A program made the position numbers and the translations under genes. The notes beneath the pieces were generated by a model. That model made no database searches. It saw nothing but the letters and a program-made list of their open reading frames with translations, and was not told where the DNA came from. A DNA stretch of 64,000 bases, taken from assembly GCA_027704905.1 (NCBI GenBank), contig CM051020.1, positions 7,251,335 through 7,315,334 on the forward strand. Direction: 5' to 3'. Of the stretch, positions 1-9,871 are shown piece after piece; the first letter of the stretch is position 1, and each line of letters opens with the position of its first letter. Source of the stretch: Muraenolepis orangiensis. Lineage: Eukaryota > Chordata > Actinopteri > Gadiformes > Muraenolepididae.

Positions 1-35
1 GTGCGCCCTGCTACGTGCTCAGGTGCCAGAATAGT
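1..35 (+). repeat. 3' end of the 5' LTR (BEL/Pao)
   Basis: Identical to the last 35 bases of the 3' LTR (5829-5863); after the match one copy continues into the Gag leader and the other into unrelated flanking DNA. The rest of this LTR lies upstream of the window. No convincing tRNA primer-binding site could be assigned just downstream. Confidence 0.9.
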
Positions 36-77
36 GAAAAAACAACATCACGGCGGGTCCTACACAGCAGACACAAG

Positions 78-3000
78 ATGGATAACGCTACTTCTCTCAC
101 AGCGGGAGAGCAGGCAGCCTCTCCATCAGAACATACAGCTCCTCCAACAGATGCTACTTTTGCTACCAGGTCAGTAGCCAGTGTTAGCGTCTCCGGCTCA
201 AGCTCAAATGAGTCTTCCGCTAGCTTAGCTGCAGCGAAAGCACGGGCTAAAGTGATGGCTGCACGTGCCCGCACAGCTTTTGTTAAGAAAGAAAACAAAA
301 TATTATTAGAAAAAGCTCGGATGGATGCTGCTCTCGCTACACTAAAGCTAGATGAAGAAATTGCAGCAGCAGAGGCAGAAGCTGAAGCTCTTGAGTCTAC
401 AGCAGCAGAATCACAGAGAGGCTCCAGACATGACACTTTATACATCGCAGCTCTTCCAACTCAATCTCCACAAGAAAGAACCATTGGCGACCTGCTACAG
501 GAGCTATCATCTGCGCAGCGTGGGGGCAGCCTACCTGGCCTGTCTTACCTAGACACCGCCAGAGGACTGAACCCCATAGTGGAGAAGTTACCATCCTCCC
601 TCCAAGAAAAATGGATCTCTCAAGGGAGTAATTACAAGCTACACCACCAGGTACATTTCCCACCGTTCGCCTACTTCGCCGACTTTGTCAGCAGAGAAGC
701 CTACATCCGCAACGACCCAAGCTTCTTTCTGTCCTCTTCAGCTGCTACAGCAATGAAGCCAGACGACGCAGTGAAGACGAGTAGCCCCAGACGCTTCGTC
801 TCCTCGCACAAGACGGAGGTCTCTTCTACGTCCGACTCTGACACTACAGAGACCCCCAGTGCTTGGCCGGATGCCAGTAGCCAATGTCCTATCCACAAAA
901 TGCCTCACCCCCTTAAATACTGCAGAGGCTTGAGAAGCAGAACCATCGAAGAACGCAAGGCATTTCTTAAAGAAGCCGGCTTATGTTTTAGATGTTGTTC
1001 AAGCAAACATCTCGTCAAAGAGTGTAAAATTGCAATCCAGTGTAAAGAGTGCAACAGTGACAGACACATAGCAGCTCTTCACCCCGGACCAGCCCCGTGG
1101 AATAGCTGGACCCACGAGCCAGTGGATGGTAGGGAGTCAGATTACGGCAGGGAGGAGAAGGGTGAGCCATCTCCTACTGTAAACAACAAGTGTACGGAGG
1201 TCTGTGGAGGAAACAGCCCACGCTCCTGCTCTAAAATCTGCCTTATCACAGTGCACCCCAAGGGACAACCGGGAAAGACAGTGACACTCTATGCTATTCT
1301 CGACGATCAGAGCAACCGGTCACTTGCCAGATCTGAGTTTTTTGACCTCTTTGACCTCAAGGGCACAAACGCTCTATACACACTCCGGACGTGTGCCGGT
1401 CTCACTGAGATGTCTGGAAGGAGAGCCACGGGCTTTGTCGCACAACCTTTGGATGGAAGTCTCAACATAAATCTCCCGACTCTCATAGAGTGCAACTACA
1501 TTCCCGAAGACAGGTCAGAGATACCTACCCCGGAAGTGGCAAAGCATCACACTCACCTCAAGGCCATTGCTAAACACATCCCACTAATCAACCCAGATGC
1601 TCAGATCCTACTTCTCCTTGGCCGCGACATCCTACAGGTGCACAAAGTAAGAGACAAGCGTAACGGACCTAATAATGCACCATATGCCCAACGCTTGGAT
1701 CTCGGCTGGGTCATCATCGGGGAAGCTTGCTTAGGCGCAGCACACAAATCAAAGGATATAAGTGTGTTCCGTACTCACATTCTCGAGAACGGACGCCACT
1801 CTCACTTCACGCCCTGTACAAACCATCTCACTCTGAAAGAGAAACTCACAGAGAACAGTGAACGGTCCTGCAATCCCCTCAACCTGCAAAGCTCACAGCC
1901 CGCTTGTGTTCCAGCACCATGCATTGAGGGGGACTCCTTGGGAAGTAATATCTTCCAACGCACTGAGGATGACAACAAGTTTGCCCCCTCTATCGAGGAC
2001 AAGCAGTTCATTGAGCTGGTGAATAAAGAAATGTTCATCGATGAAGGAAACAGCTGGGTAGCTCCGCTCCCCTTCCGCACGCCAAGACCACGTCTACCTA
2101 AGAACAGAGAGCAAGCTCTGAGTCGTTTTAACTCTCTTTGCCGTACTCTCGAAAGAAAGGCTGAGATGAAGCAACACTTCCTCACCTTCATGCAACAGAT
2201 ACTCGACCAAGATCACGCAGAGTTGGCTCCACCATTGGCAGAGGGAGAAGAGTGCTGGTATCTCCCCATGTTTGGGGTGTATCATTCCCACAAGCCAGGT
2301 AAAATCCGAGTCGTGTTTGACTCCAGCGCCAAACATCTTGGAGTGTCTCTGAATGATGTATTGCTGACCGGACCAGACCAGAACAACAGTTTGTTGGGAG
2401 TCCTGATGCGTTTTCGACGTGAACAGATTGCTATCACTGTAGACATCGAACAGATGTTCCATAGTTTCATCATGAGGGAAGACCACAGGAACTTCCTCAG
2501 ATTCTTATGGTTCAAGAACAACAACCCAATGGATGAGGTCGTCGAATACCGGATGCGGGTCCATGTATTTGGCAACAGCCCCTCTCCAGCGATAGCGATC
2601 TACGGCCTCAGACGAGCTGCTCTACACGGAGAAGATGAGTTCGGCCATGCAGCGAAGGAGTTTGTTTATAGAGAGTTCTATGTGGATGATGGCCTCAAAT
2701 CCCTGCCCTCTGTAACTGAAGCTGTCAGCCTACTCCAAGCAGCACGAGGCATGCTGGCTATGTCCAACTTATACCTCCACAAGATCGCGTCCAACTGCCC
2801 AGCAGTCATGCAAGCGTTTCCATCTTCGGAGTACGCCAAGGACTTGAAAGACCTCGACCTAGACATCGAATCTCCTCCGGTGCAGCGCAGTCTAGGATTG
2901 AACTGGGACTTGGGTAGCGATACGTTCACTTTCCGGGTCGCCAGCACCGAAAAACCCTTCACACGCAGAGGTGTGCTTGCTACTGTGAACAGTTTGTACG

Positions 3001-4034
3001 ATCCACTAGGACTGGTGGCACCGATCTCCATACAAGGAAAGTTCTTGCTGAGGGAACTCACCCATGGGACCGTTGACTGGGACGAGCCTCTCCCGACGGA
3101 GAAGGAAGCAGAGTGGATCGCTTGGAGAGATTCTCTACAAGCCCTTGAACAGTTCAAGACTCCTCGTTGTTATACGAGCACATCCGTCTCTAATGCTCAG
3201 CGTGTGGAGCTGCACATCTTTTCAGATGCTTCTGTGAAAGCCATCGCCGCAGTGGCCTACCTGAAGGTGTTCGATGACAGCGCCACAGTCCACGTAGGAT
3301 TCGTCATGGGGAAGGCGAAGTTAGCTCCTATGGCAGTCCATACAATCCCACGGCTCGAGCCAGGGGCTGCAGTCTTGGCAGTCGAAATCGCAGAACTAGT
3401 GTCCAGAGAATTGGATGTCAAGCTTGACGACATGATGTTTTACACCGACAGCAAGGTTGTGCTGGGCTACATTAACAATGTTACCCGGAGGTTCTACGTC
3501 TATGTCAGTAACAGAGTAGAACGCATTAGGAAGTTCTCGAGCCCTGAACAGTGGCACTACGTATCCACTAGCCAGAATCCAGCAGACATAGCAACCAGGT
3601 CAGTGCCTGCAGCCCTGCTCTCAAACACCAGTTGGCTCACTGGGTCTAAGTTCCTGCTGCTACCCATGAAAGAAAATGCTCCTGTAGAAACTTCTTACAA
3701 ACTCGTAGACCCGGAGTCTGATGCGGAAGTTCGATGTCTCCTCACGGCGTGCACAAACACAAACCTGGGTTCTCAGAGATTTGAAAGGTTCTCATCATGG
3801 CAGTCACTCATCAGAGCCACAGCCGCTCTGATCCACATCGCTGAGACTATCAGAGCCAAAACCACAGAGAAAAACACAGACTGTAAAGGTTGGCACCAGT
3901 GTTCGAAAGCCCACACACCTGACATCCTGGCCACAGCAAAGCGGGTCATCATTGGATGTGTCCAAAGCGAAACATATCAGACTGAGATGTCTTCTCTGAA
4001 GCTAGGGATGACATCCCGATTAACAGTCCACTGA
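78..4034 (+). CDS. BEL/Pao Gag-Pol polyprotein, N-terminal part (Gag, protease, RT, RNase H), frameshifted
   Basis: This encodes the structural protein and replication enzymes of the retrotransposon. The frame is open from base 15, but the first ATG is at 78, just after the LTR, so I choose it. Seen in order: an Ala/Lys/Glu-rich probable coiled coil (about 200-410); two zinc-knuckle-like motifs, the first CX2CX4HX4C at 984-1025; a DUF1758-type protease with active-site-like LDDQSN near 1296-1316; a reverse transcriptase with catalytic YVDD at 2679-2690; RNase H motifs FSDAS (3219-3233) and YTDSK (3441-3455). From memory of fish BEL Gag proteins, the region before 'GDLLQELSSA' (about 490) looks shortened, so Gag may carry an internal deletion. 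The reading frame ends at 4034, where the homologous protein would continue in another frame. Integrase follows at 4040. Confidence 0.88.
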   Translation: MDNATSLTAGEQAASPSEHTAPPTDATFATRSVASVSVSGSSSNESSASLAAAKARAKVMAARARTAFVKKENKILLEKARMDAALATLKLDEEIAAAEAEAEALESTAAESQRGSRHDTLYIAALPTQSPQERTIGDLLQELSSAQRGGSLPGLSYLDTARGLNPIVEKLPSSLQEKWISQGSNYKLHHQVHFPPFAYFADFVSREAYIRNDPSFFLSSSAATAMKPDDAVKTSSPRRFVSSHKTEVSSTSDSDTTETPSAWPDASSQCPIHKMPHPLKYCRGLRSRTIEERKAFLKEAGLCFRCCSSKHLVKECKIAIQCKECNSDRHIAALHPGPAPWNSWTHEPVDGRESDYGREEKGEPSPTVNNKCTEVCGGNSPRSCSKICLITVHPKGQPGKTVTLYAILDDQSNRSLARSEFFDLFDLKGTNALYTLRTCAGLTEMSGRRATGFVAQPLDGSLNINLPTLIECNYIPEDRSEIPTPEVAKHHTHLKAIAKHIPLINPDAQILLLLGRDILQVHKVRDKRNGPNNAPYAQRLDLGWVIIGEACLGAAHKSKDISVFRTHILENGRHSHFTPCTNHLTLKEKLTENSERSCNPLNLQSSQPACVPAPCIEGDSLGSNIFQRTEDDNKFAPSIEDKQFIELVNKEMFIDEGNSWVAPLPFRTPRPRLPKNREQALSRFNSLCRTLERKAEMKQHFLTFMQQILDQDHAELAPPLAEGEECWYLPMFGVYHSHKPGKIRVVFDSSAKHLGVSLNDVLLTGPDQNNSLLGVLMRFRREQIAITVDIEQMFHSFIMREDHRNFLRFLWFKNNNPMDEVVEYRMRVHVFGNSPSPAIAIYGLRRAALHGEDEFGHAAKEFVYREFYVDDGLKSLPSVTEAVSLLQAARGMLAMSNLYLHKIASNCPAVMQAFPSSEYAKDLKDLDLDIESPPVQRSLGLNWDLGSDTFTFRVASTEKPFTRRGVLATVNSLYDPLGLVAPISIQGKFLLRELTHGTVDWDEPLPTEKEAEWIAWRDSLQALEQFKTPRCYTSTSVSNAQRVELHIFSDASVKAIAAVAYLKVFDDSATVHVGFVMGKAKLAPMAVHTIPRLEPGAAVLAVEIAELVSRELDVKLDDMMFYTDSKVVLGYINNVTRRFYVYVSNRVERIRKFSSPEQWHYVSTSQNPADIATRSVPAALLSNTSWLTGSKFLLLPMKENAPVETSYKLVDPESDAEVRCLLTACTNTNLGSQRFERFSSWQSLIRATAALIHIAETIRAKTTEKNTDCKGWHQCSKAHTPDILATAKRVIIGCVQSETYQTEMSSLKLGMTSRLTVH

Positions 4035-4039
4035 GGAAG

Positions 4040-5296
4040 TTGGATCCTGTCCTCGATGACGATGGACTCCTAAGAATCGGGGGGCGACTTCGTCACTCAA
4101 CCCTCCCAACAGAGGAAAAACACCCTCTCGTCATCCCTGGTCGCAGCCACATCGGTGCTCTTCTCATTGACTACTACCACAAGAGGGTCAAGCATCAAGG
4201 CCGGGTCTTCACAGAGGGAGCTATACGCTCAGATGGTGTCTGGATAGTTGGAGCCAAGAGATGCATCGCGAGACATCTGCACAACTGTGTGATATGTAAC
4301 AAGCTCCGAGGTAAGACAGCGGAGCAAAAGATGGCTGACCTCCCTGCAGATCGGTTAAGCACAGAGCCACCCTTCACCAATGTCGGCATTGATGTATTTG
4401 GCCCTTGGAGTATCTCTACTCGACGCACCCGTGGAGGAGCTGCAAATAGCAAGAGGTGGGCAGTGATCTTCACCTGCCTCAGCGTGCGTGCTGTCCATAT
4501 AGAGCTCATCGAGGCCATGGACACATCAAGCTTCATAAACGCTCTTCGGCGATTCGTTGCCATCCGGGGTCCCGTGAAGCTGATCCGATCCGACTGTGGC
4601 ACGAATTTCAAGGGAGCCTGCAAAGAGCTGAAAGTGCTACTACAAGATGACAAGGAGCCCAACGTCTCCAGGTTCCTCAGCGAAGAAGGCTGCGCATGGA
4701 TTTTCAATCCTCCCCATTCCTCTCACATGGGAGGCGTTTGGGAGAGGATGATTGGAATCTCCAGGACAATTTTGAATTCCATGTTGTCTCAGATTCAACC
4801 TTCTCACCTTACCCACGACATCCTGTCTACCCTGATGGCAGAGGTATCAGCCATAATCAATGCCAGACCTCTGACAATCATCTCAACGGATGCGAGTGCT
4901 CCATCCCTTCTTACTCCAGCTACGATTCTGTCTCAGAAAGTCTGTAGTCCTCCTCCTCCAGGGAGCTTCATTGATGCAGATCTACACCGTCAACAATGGA
5001 GAAGAGTCCAGCACTTGGCCAACACCTTTTGGGCGAGGTGGAGGCGGGAGTATCTCTCTACACTCCAGAGTCGCTCCAAGTGGCAGAAGAGCCATCCTAA
5101 TGTCAAGGAAGGAGACCTAGTGCTTCTTCGAGACACTCAGGTTCAGAGAAACCAGTGGCCGATGGCTTTGGTGACAAAGGCCTTCCCTGCAAGCGATGGC
5201 AAGGTCAGAAAGCTAGAGCTTAAAGTCACCAGAGGGGGAATTTCCAAGACCTTCCTCCGCCCCATCACTGAGGTGGTGGTGCTCATGTCCACCTAG
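4040..5296 (+). CDS. BEL/Pao integrase, C-terminal part of Pol in a shifted frame
   Basis: This is the integrase portion of the same polyprotein. It is not a separate gene: it has no ATG at its open-frame start, and its first residues (KLDPVLDDDGLLRIGGRL) are the conserved pre-integrase segment. Zinc-binding HHCC residues are at 4178, 4193, 4286 and 4295. The catalytic acidic triad fits D at 4391, D at 4592 (RSDCGTNF) and E at 4742 (GGVWERMIG). The C-terminal module around 5080-5290 (GDLVLLRD...) resembles DUF5641, which is usual in BEL/Pao elements. The frame differs by one base from the upstream ORF, which implies a small indel around 4003-4034. It could also be an assembly error, since the rest is undamaged. 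Confidence 0.88.
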   Translation: MDPVLDDDGLLRIGGRLRHSTLPTEEKHPLVIPGRSHIGALLIDYYHKRVKHQGRVFTEGAIRSDGVWIVGAKRCIARHLHNCVICNKLRGKTAEQKMADLPADRLSTEPPFTNVGIDVFGPWSISTRRTRGGAANSKRWAVIFTCLSVRAVHIELIEAMDTSSFINALRRFVAIRGPVKLIRSDCGTNFKGACKELKVLLQDDKEPNVSRFLSEEGCAWIFNPPHSSHMGGVWERMIGISRTILNSMLSQIQPSHLTHDILSTLMAEVSAIINARPLTIISTDASAPSLLTPATILSQKVCSPPPPGSFIDADLHRQQWRRVQHLANTFWARWRREYLSTLQSRSKWQKSHPNVKEGDLVLLRDTQVQRNQWPMALVTKAFPASDGKVRKLELKVTRGGISKTFLRPITEVVVLMST

Positions 5297-5368
5297 GGTT
5301 ATATAGCCTATTAACTTACAGATGTTTAGTCTTTAATAGTGGTATTGTGTTAAATACCAGGCAGGGAG

Positions 5369-5863
5369 TGTAATGTTACGTGCATTCTTTGTTCGTGTTC
5401 CTACCTATTTTCTTTTTTCGTTTAAGGGGTTCTAGTGACACCTATAGGCCATTAGGTAAATGTTTCTCATTGGTTGTTAGAATTCACGTGGGTTGTTAGT
5501 CGCGTGATCACAACAACGCCATCTTCCGGAAAGCAGGCTAGTAATTAGCATTGTTCTAGGGCTTTCATCTGCCGGTGTGATCCTAAAAGAAGCTTTGTTT
5601 GTGAGTATAGTCGTTCATCTATGTATTTAGAGATTTTATGTGCTCATATGTTATATTTCGTAATATTTGTGTACTTTATTGATTGTTGCCCTTTGTATTG
5701 TTTACAGTTTCACACTTCAGTTACTTCAATCTTCAATAAATGGATGTAGAAGTGCACGTCCGTAACGTACTTTGGGCTCATTATTGAAGTTATTGGAAGA
5801 GGTTGAAGGTGTTTAGCTATCTGGCGATGTGCGCCCTGCTACGTGCTCAGGTGCCAGAATAGT
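5369..5863 (+). repeat. 3' LTR (BEL/Pao)
   Basis: Starts TGTAATG directly after a purine-rich tract and ends where the match to the 5' LTR fragment ends. Length is about 495 bases. It contains an AATAAA polyadenylation signal at 5735-5740. The end reads ...AATAGT rather than the common ...CA, so the exact outer boundary could differ by a few bases. Confidence 0.85.
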
Positions 5864-6064
5864 CATACTTCAATGCACAAAATATTGTATGAAAGCGTAA
5901 AAACACTGCACCTTATCTTCTTCCTCTATGTTTTTGTGACACATTTTGCGGGAGAAACAATAAGGAATAGCAAAAGCTTTCTTTCTTTTTACATGTTTAG
6001 GAAGTCATTATTGTGGAAAAATGTGCCCTTTTTCCCGGTTCCCCTTGTGAAAAACGTGGTTGTC

Positions 6065-6110
6065 ACACACACACACACACCACACACACACACACACACA
6101 CCACACAGAC
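6065..6110. repeat. (AC)n microsatellite with CC interruptions
   Basis: Alternating AC interrupted by two 'ccacac' steps. It lies in otherwise unremarkable A/T-rich intergenic DNA (5864-7115). A short GA-rich patch follows at 6742-6812. No gene is visible here. Confidence 0.9.
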
Positions 6111-7115
6111 ATGAAGAAGTGTCTTCATAGGCCCCCCCCAACACTCAGAAGGTCCCTGCAAAGCAGTCCCCACATAAGCAGCTACCAATAGGATGTTGAG
6201 TTGAATTGGATGTACAATTGAATGCAATTGTAATGGAATCCACACTAAATATATCTGTATGTCTTCTACTTATTCAGAACGAAAATGCAGTACAGGGCTA
6301 TTAATGAATGTTAATATTAATAGTAGAATATAAAAAGGTAACACTATGTCATTCTATAGTATGTGTATATAAAAACAACATGGGGTAGGGACCATACCCT
6401 AAAAACATGGGGACCCGGTAGGGACCCATTTAGCTTAGTTTTTAAAAGTTAACCATCTCTTTTGTGACATATCCCGACCTTCCTTCAAAGATTTTGATCA
6501 CTTTAATTAAGTTTATGTTTAAATTCTGGCTGTTTTCTACAGAAATACAAAATACTTCACAAGATTTGCGGAAATGGGATTTCCTTTTCTTCTTGCTCGC
6601 CTTGATAAAATCGGTTGCAGCGAATGTTTGCTCTTGAAGCAAAATGAATGTGTGAAAGCAGGTCATTGTGCAGACTTGTAATACATTGGAGGTTCAGTGA
6701 TCTGTTTGTTTGACTAAGGTTTATTTGGATAGAAAATGCGAGAGAGAGGGAAATGGAATGACGGTGAGGGAGAGGGAGAGAGAGAGATAGAGGGAGAGAG
6801 AGAGAGAGAGAAAATAGGGCATATCAAATCCTTGCAGTGATTTCTATTGCGGCATCACAAACAACATAACAAATCTATTTGAACTCTGCCCAAACAAATC
6901 GACAAAGTAAATGCATAAATAAACAGTGTATCAAAAACGAATTAGAAGAAACAAGAACCCTTCATTATTCATAATTGACTCCTAATACACTACTACTTCT
7001 GACTGCTGCTTATATAACTAATACTCGCTATAAAATGACTCCTACTAATACTGCCACTTAACGACTCTTATGCAACTGTGAAGTAACATGGGTTTAATCA
7101 TAATTTTTATTTAAA

Positions 7116-7177
7116 AACAATATTGTTTGTATTTTCATAGTTTTATACTAAACTATGAAAATACAAACAATATTGTT
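7116..7177. repeat. Perfect palindrome, 28-bp arms and 6-base loop
   Basis: Bases 7116-7143 are the exact reverse complement of 7150-7177, with 'tatact' between. The arm itself begins with the self-complementary aacaatattgtt. Transcribed, it would form a mismatch-free hairpin. It may be a fold-back MITE core or a recent inverted duplication. The flanks are A/T rich and show no element ends. Confidence 0.9.
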
Positions 7178-7525
7178 AGAGATAAAGTTGAATAATTATA
7201 ATATTAATATTAATCAGATTTTTTTTAAGATTGGGGTAATATAAGTATTTTAAAAGTAGTTGTTTTGGTCTATACAAGCGGCTTCCATTGTGCCTTTAAC
7301 TGGGTAGTCTCGCAATGTTTCCAATAATGACGCCCGCGCCTTGATTTTTTTTGTGATTCCACATTGAAACCACGGCGCAAACCTCTATGGGTGTAGCAAG
7401 GTGGAGCCAAGACAGACTGAGCCAGGGCCAACTGTGCACCGCTCTGTTGGAGGGTTTTCTCGATCCACTCACGACGGGCCTGTGGTGACGTGGTGTGCGC
7501 TGGGTCCATTCTGGCCAGATTGTTC

Positions 7526-8123
7526 TGTCACGGATTTGGTTAGGACCCAAATGCAGCACACGGACACCAAGGACAGATTGTGATATTTATTATAATATCA
7601 CACAGATGGGGGCAGGCATAGATGTAGTGGGGGACAGGCAGGTGATCAGGAACCAGGCAGGGCAGACGAACCAGGCAGGGGCAGGCAAAGGCGTAGTCAG
7701 GGACAGGTGGTAGATCGGGAACCAGGCAGGGACAGGCAGAGGCGTAGTCAGGGGCAGGCGGTAGATCGGGATCCAGGCAGGAACAGGCAGAGACGTAGTC
7801 GGAGACAGGCGGTAGATCGGGAACCAGGCGAGGCGGGCAGGTCCGGGGCAGGCAGGGTCAGCAACGGGAATCAGTCCGGGTAAATGCTGGAGAGTCCGTG
7901 TCATCAGGAACAATCTGGCCCCGTGTGAGTGTGCGGGGGTAGGCTTAAATAATAACGTTAATAATGATGCGCTGCAGCTATGGGTGAGAATTAACAAGGG
8001 GGGCGTGGCTATCCGGTAGTGCGTAGTGGGAGCGAGGAGACTGAAATGTGGAATGATATAAGGGGGTGTGGCTATCCGGGCGAGTGCTGTGGAAACGAGG
8101 AGGCAGGAGTGCGATCTGTGACA
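7526..8123. mobile_element. LTR-like interspersed repeat (possible solo LTR)
   Basis: Bounded by TGTCACGG at the left and TGTGACA at the right, the end type seen in fish Gypsy LTRs such as the one at 9335-9871. The interior is non-coding and G-rich, with a 51-bp minisatellite. No protein-coding remnant is present. No convincing target duplication flanks it, so the solo LTR assignment is an inference from the ends only. Confidence 0.45.
7611..7832. repeat. Minisatellite, 51-bp unit, about four copies
   Basis: Units begin 'caggcagaggcgtagtc' at 7682, 7733 and 7784, each 51 bases apart. A more diverged partial unit precedes them from 7611. The array sits inside the LTR-like repeat. Confidence 0.85.
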
Positions 8124-8328
8124 ATTATATTATAATATCAAATCATTTGTCATTTGTATTTGTTAAGGTTTTAATTAACATATGTATTCCCATATGTTCT
8201 CCTCAATTCACCTTCATCACTTGTTTGTTTTACATGCATATTTTGGGATATTTTTTACATTGATTACCCGGCAGTTCAATGGCCTGCTTTTGTTGGAGTC
8301 AAGTGACTCCTAGGGGACCAATAGGAAG

Positions 8329-8547
8329 GGTTACGGTGGTTGACAGGGGGCTTGGCTAAGCTGCGGGCTTTGGCGGTGCACACACACACCTGTCGGCAAT
8401 TGCCAAGAGTGATTAGGTTAATCCCGTCACCTGTGGGTGTATATATACCCTGGCGTCCCGTTACTTCGGGGCTTTGTACTTTGTACTCTCTGGACGGAAT
8501 CGTTACGCCGATATTCCGGTATCCAGATTACTCGCCTGTCGCTACAT
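8329..8547 (+). repeat. Partial 5' LTR copy (Gypsy)
   Basis: Aligns closely with 9341-9553, including the TATA-like gtatatatacc. It lacks the first bases (TGTCAC) and everything downstream of 'cgcctgtc', so it is truncated at both ends. The break lies at a CCTGTC motif repeated within the LTR, suggesting a repeat-mediated deletion. Confidence 0.8.
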
Positions 8548-8559
8548 AGTGCAGCTATG

Positions 8560-8710
8560 ACGCTGCGCTGCCCGACGTTGCGCTTTACCCGCCTGCCGAC
8601 GCTGCCGACGTCGCACGGTCCCCACCTGACGACGTCGCGCTGTCCCTGCCTGCCGATGCTGCCGACGTCGCTCGGTCCCTGTCTGCCGACGTCCAGGGCT
8701 TGGGTCGCCA
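8560..8710. repeat. GC-rich degenerate tandem repeat (gccgacgtcgc-like)
   Basis: The motif 'gctgccgacgtcgc' recurs with changes at roughly 30-60 base spacing through the body of the Gypsy remnant. One frame stays open and reads repeated DAADVARS/DDVALS. No domain is recognised. Confidence 0.55.
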
Positions 8711-8810
8711 CCACTTTGTTCCCGTCGCCGTGGGAGATGGAGATTTCGAGGGGGACGGTGATTTTTGTTTAGTTGTTGTTTTGGGGATGTCAGGAGCCAT
8801 CCCCGGAGAG

Positions 8811-9210
8811 GTCTAAAGAGATCCAGAGAGGTCCAGAGTGGACCCCAGAGGGGAGGTCCAGAGCAGACCTCAGAGGAGACTCTAGAGGAGGCCCCCAGAG
8901 GAGGCCCTTGAGGAGACCCCCAGAGGAGGCCCCAGAGGAGACCCCGGAGGAGGCCCCAAAGGAGGCCCCAGAGGAGACCCCCAGAGGAGGCCCCCAGAGG
9001 AGGCCCCAGAGAGGTCCAGAGAGGTCCAGAGGGGTCCAGAAAATACCTCAGAGGGGTCCAGAGAAGACCCCAGAGGAGACCTCAGAGGACACCCCAGAGG
9101 AGACCCCCAGAGGAGACCCCCAGAGGAGACCCCAGAGGAGACCCCCAGAGGAGGCCCCAGAGGAGACCCCAGAGGAGACCCCCAGAGGAGGTTCCAGAGG
9201 AGTCCCTGCA
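8811..9210. repeat. Minisatellite of 'cagaggagacccc' units, open frame through it
   Basis: Imperfect 13-15 base units of cagaggag + acccc/gcccc run for about 400 bases. One forward frame (8773-9579) stays open across the whole array, giving Pro/Glu/Arg-rich text (PEETPRGGPQRRP). This is probably an expanded low-complexity tail of a Gypsy Pol rather than a host protein, because it runs straight into the polypurine tract and LTR. Confidence 0.8.
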
Positions 9211-9334
9211 GTCAGGAAGGACATGGACGGGTACTACCGTGTGTCCGCTGTCCCCGAAGACTCCTACCGACCTGGGCAGAACACCCCAGCAAGCCGGGTT
9301 AGGCACCAGGAGGCGCCCGTTGAGGGGGTGGTAC

Positions 9335-9871
9335 TGTCACGGTTACGGTGGTTGACAGGGGGCGTGGCCAAGCTGCGGGCTTTGGCGGTGTACACACGCA
9401 CCTGTCGGCAATTGCCGAGAGTAATTAGGTTAATCACGTCACCTGTGGGTGTATATATACCCTGGCGTCCCGTTACTTCGGGGCTAGGTCGTACTACGTC
9501 GTACTCTCTGGACGGAATCATTACGCCGATGTCCCGGTATCCAGATTACTCGCCTGTCCCGCGTCACTTGCCGGTCTAATACCTGTCGCTAGTCCGACCT
9601 CCCGGTATCCAGACCCCACTCCCATCCCGGACTACTCGCCTGTCTAATACCTGTCGCTGCTTCGACCTCCCGGTATCTAGACTCCTCTCCCGTCCCGGAC
9701 TACTTGCCGGTCTACTACCTGTCGTTACTCCGCTGATCGACTTCCCGGTATCCAGACCCCTGGCCTGTCCCCAATCACTCTTTTGTTATTTGCCTTAATA
9801 AAGCTCCACATTATCGCTTCATTGTGTCTTGGTCTGCGTTCTGGGTCCCACCATACTACCCCCTTGTGACA
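9335..9871 (+). repeat. 3' LTR of the Gypsy remnant
   Basis: Begins TGTCACGG after a polypurine-like tract and ends TTGTGACA. It has a TATA-like gtatatatac at 9451-9460 and AATAAA at 9797-9802, as expected for an LTR promoter and polyadenylation site. Inside, a unit of about 75 bases containing 'cccggtatccaga' is tandemly repeated between about 9534 and 9760. Length is about 537 bases. Confidence 0.82.

Larger units (their letters stand above)
1..5863 (+). mobile_element. BEL/Pao LTR retrotransposon, nearly complete
   Basis: The first 35 bases recur exactly at 5829-5863, so the window opens in the last bases of the 5' LTR and the 3' LTR ends at 5863. Between them lies a single-polyprotein layout in the order Gag zinc knuckles, aspartic protease, reverse transcriptase, RNase H, integrase, which is the BEL/Pao order. 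A purine-rich tract (ggcagggag, 5360-5368) precedes the 3' LTR. One frameshift near 4003-4034 separates the integrase from the rest. The target-site duplication cannot be tested because the 5' flank is outside the window. Confidence 0.93.
8329..9871 (+). mobile_element. Ty3/Gypsy LTR retrotransposon remnant, internally deleted
   Basis: Two copies of the same LTR start (8329-8547 and 9335-9553) flank only about 790 bases of body, far too short for gag-pol. Just before the right copy, 'gttgagggggtggtac' has the form of a polypurine tract, so the right copy is the 3' LTR. The body is GC-rich and repetitive; its last part reads QEAPVEGVVLS in frame, resembling the Pol tail of fish Gypsy elements (from memory). 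This is a deletion derivative that needed enzymes from elsewhere. Confidence 0.75.

Noticed and set aside
15..77. Upstream in-frame extension of the BEL Gag frame from a GTG codon
   Set aside because: It lies in the LTR/leader and starts with GTG; the ATG at 78 is the natural start. The same LTR bases give a spurious ORF at 5843-6130.
7611..7832. CRISPR-like array
   Set aside because: Units are directly adjacent 51-bp minisatellite copies without unique spacers, in a vertebrate transposon context.
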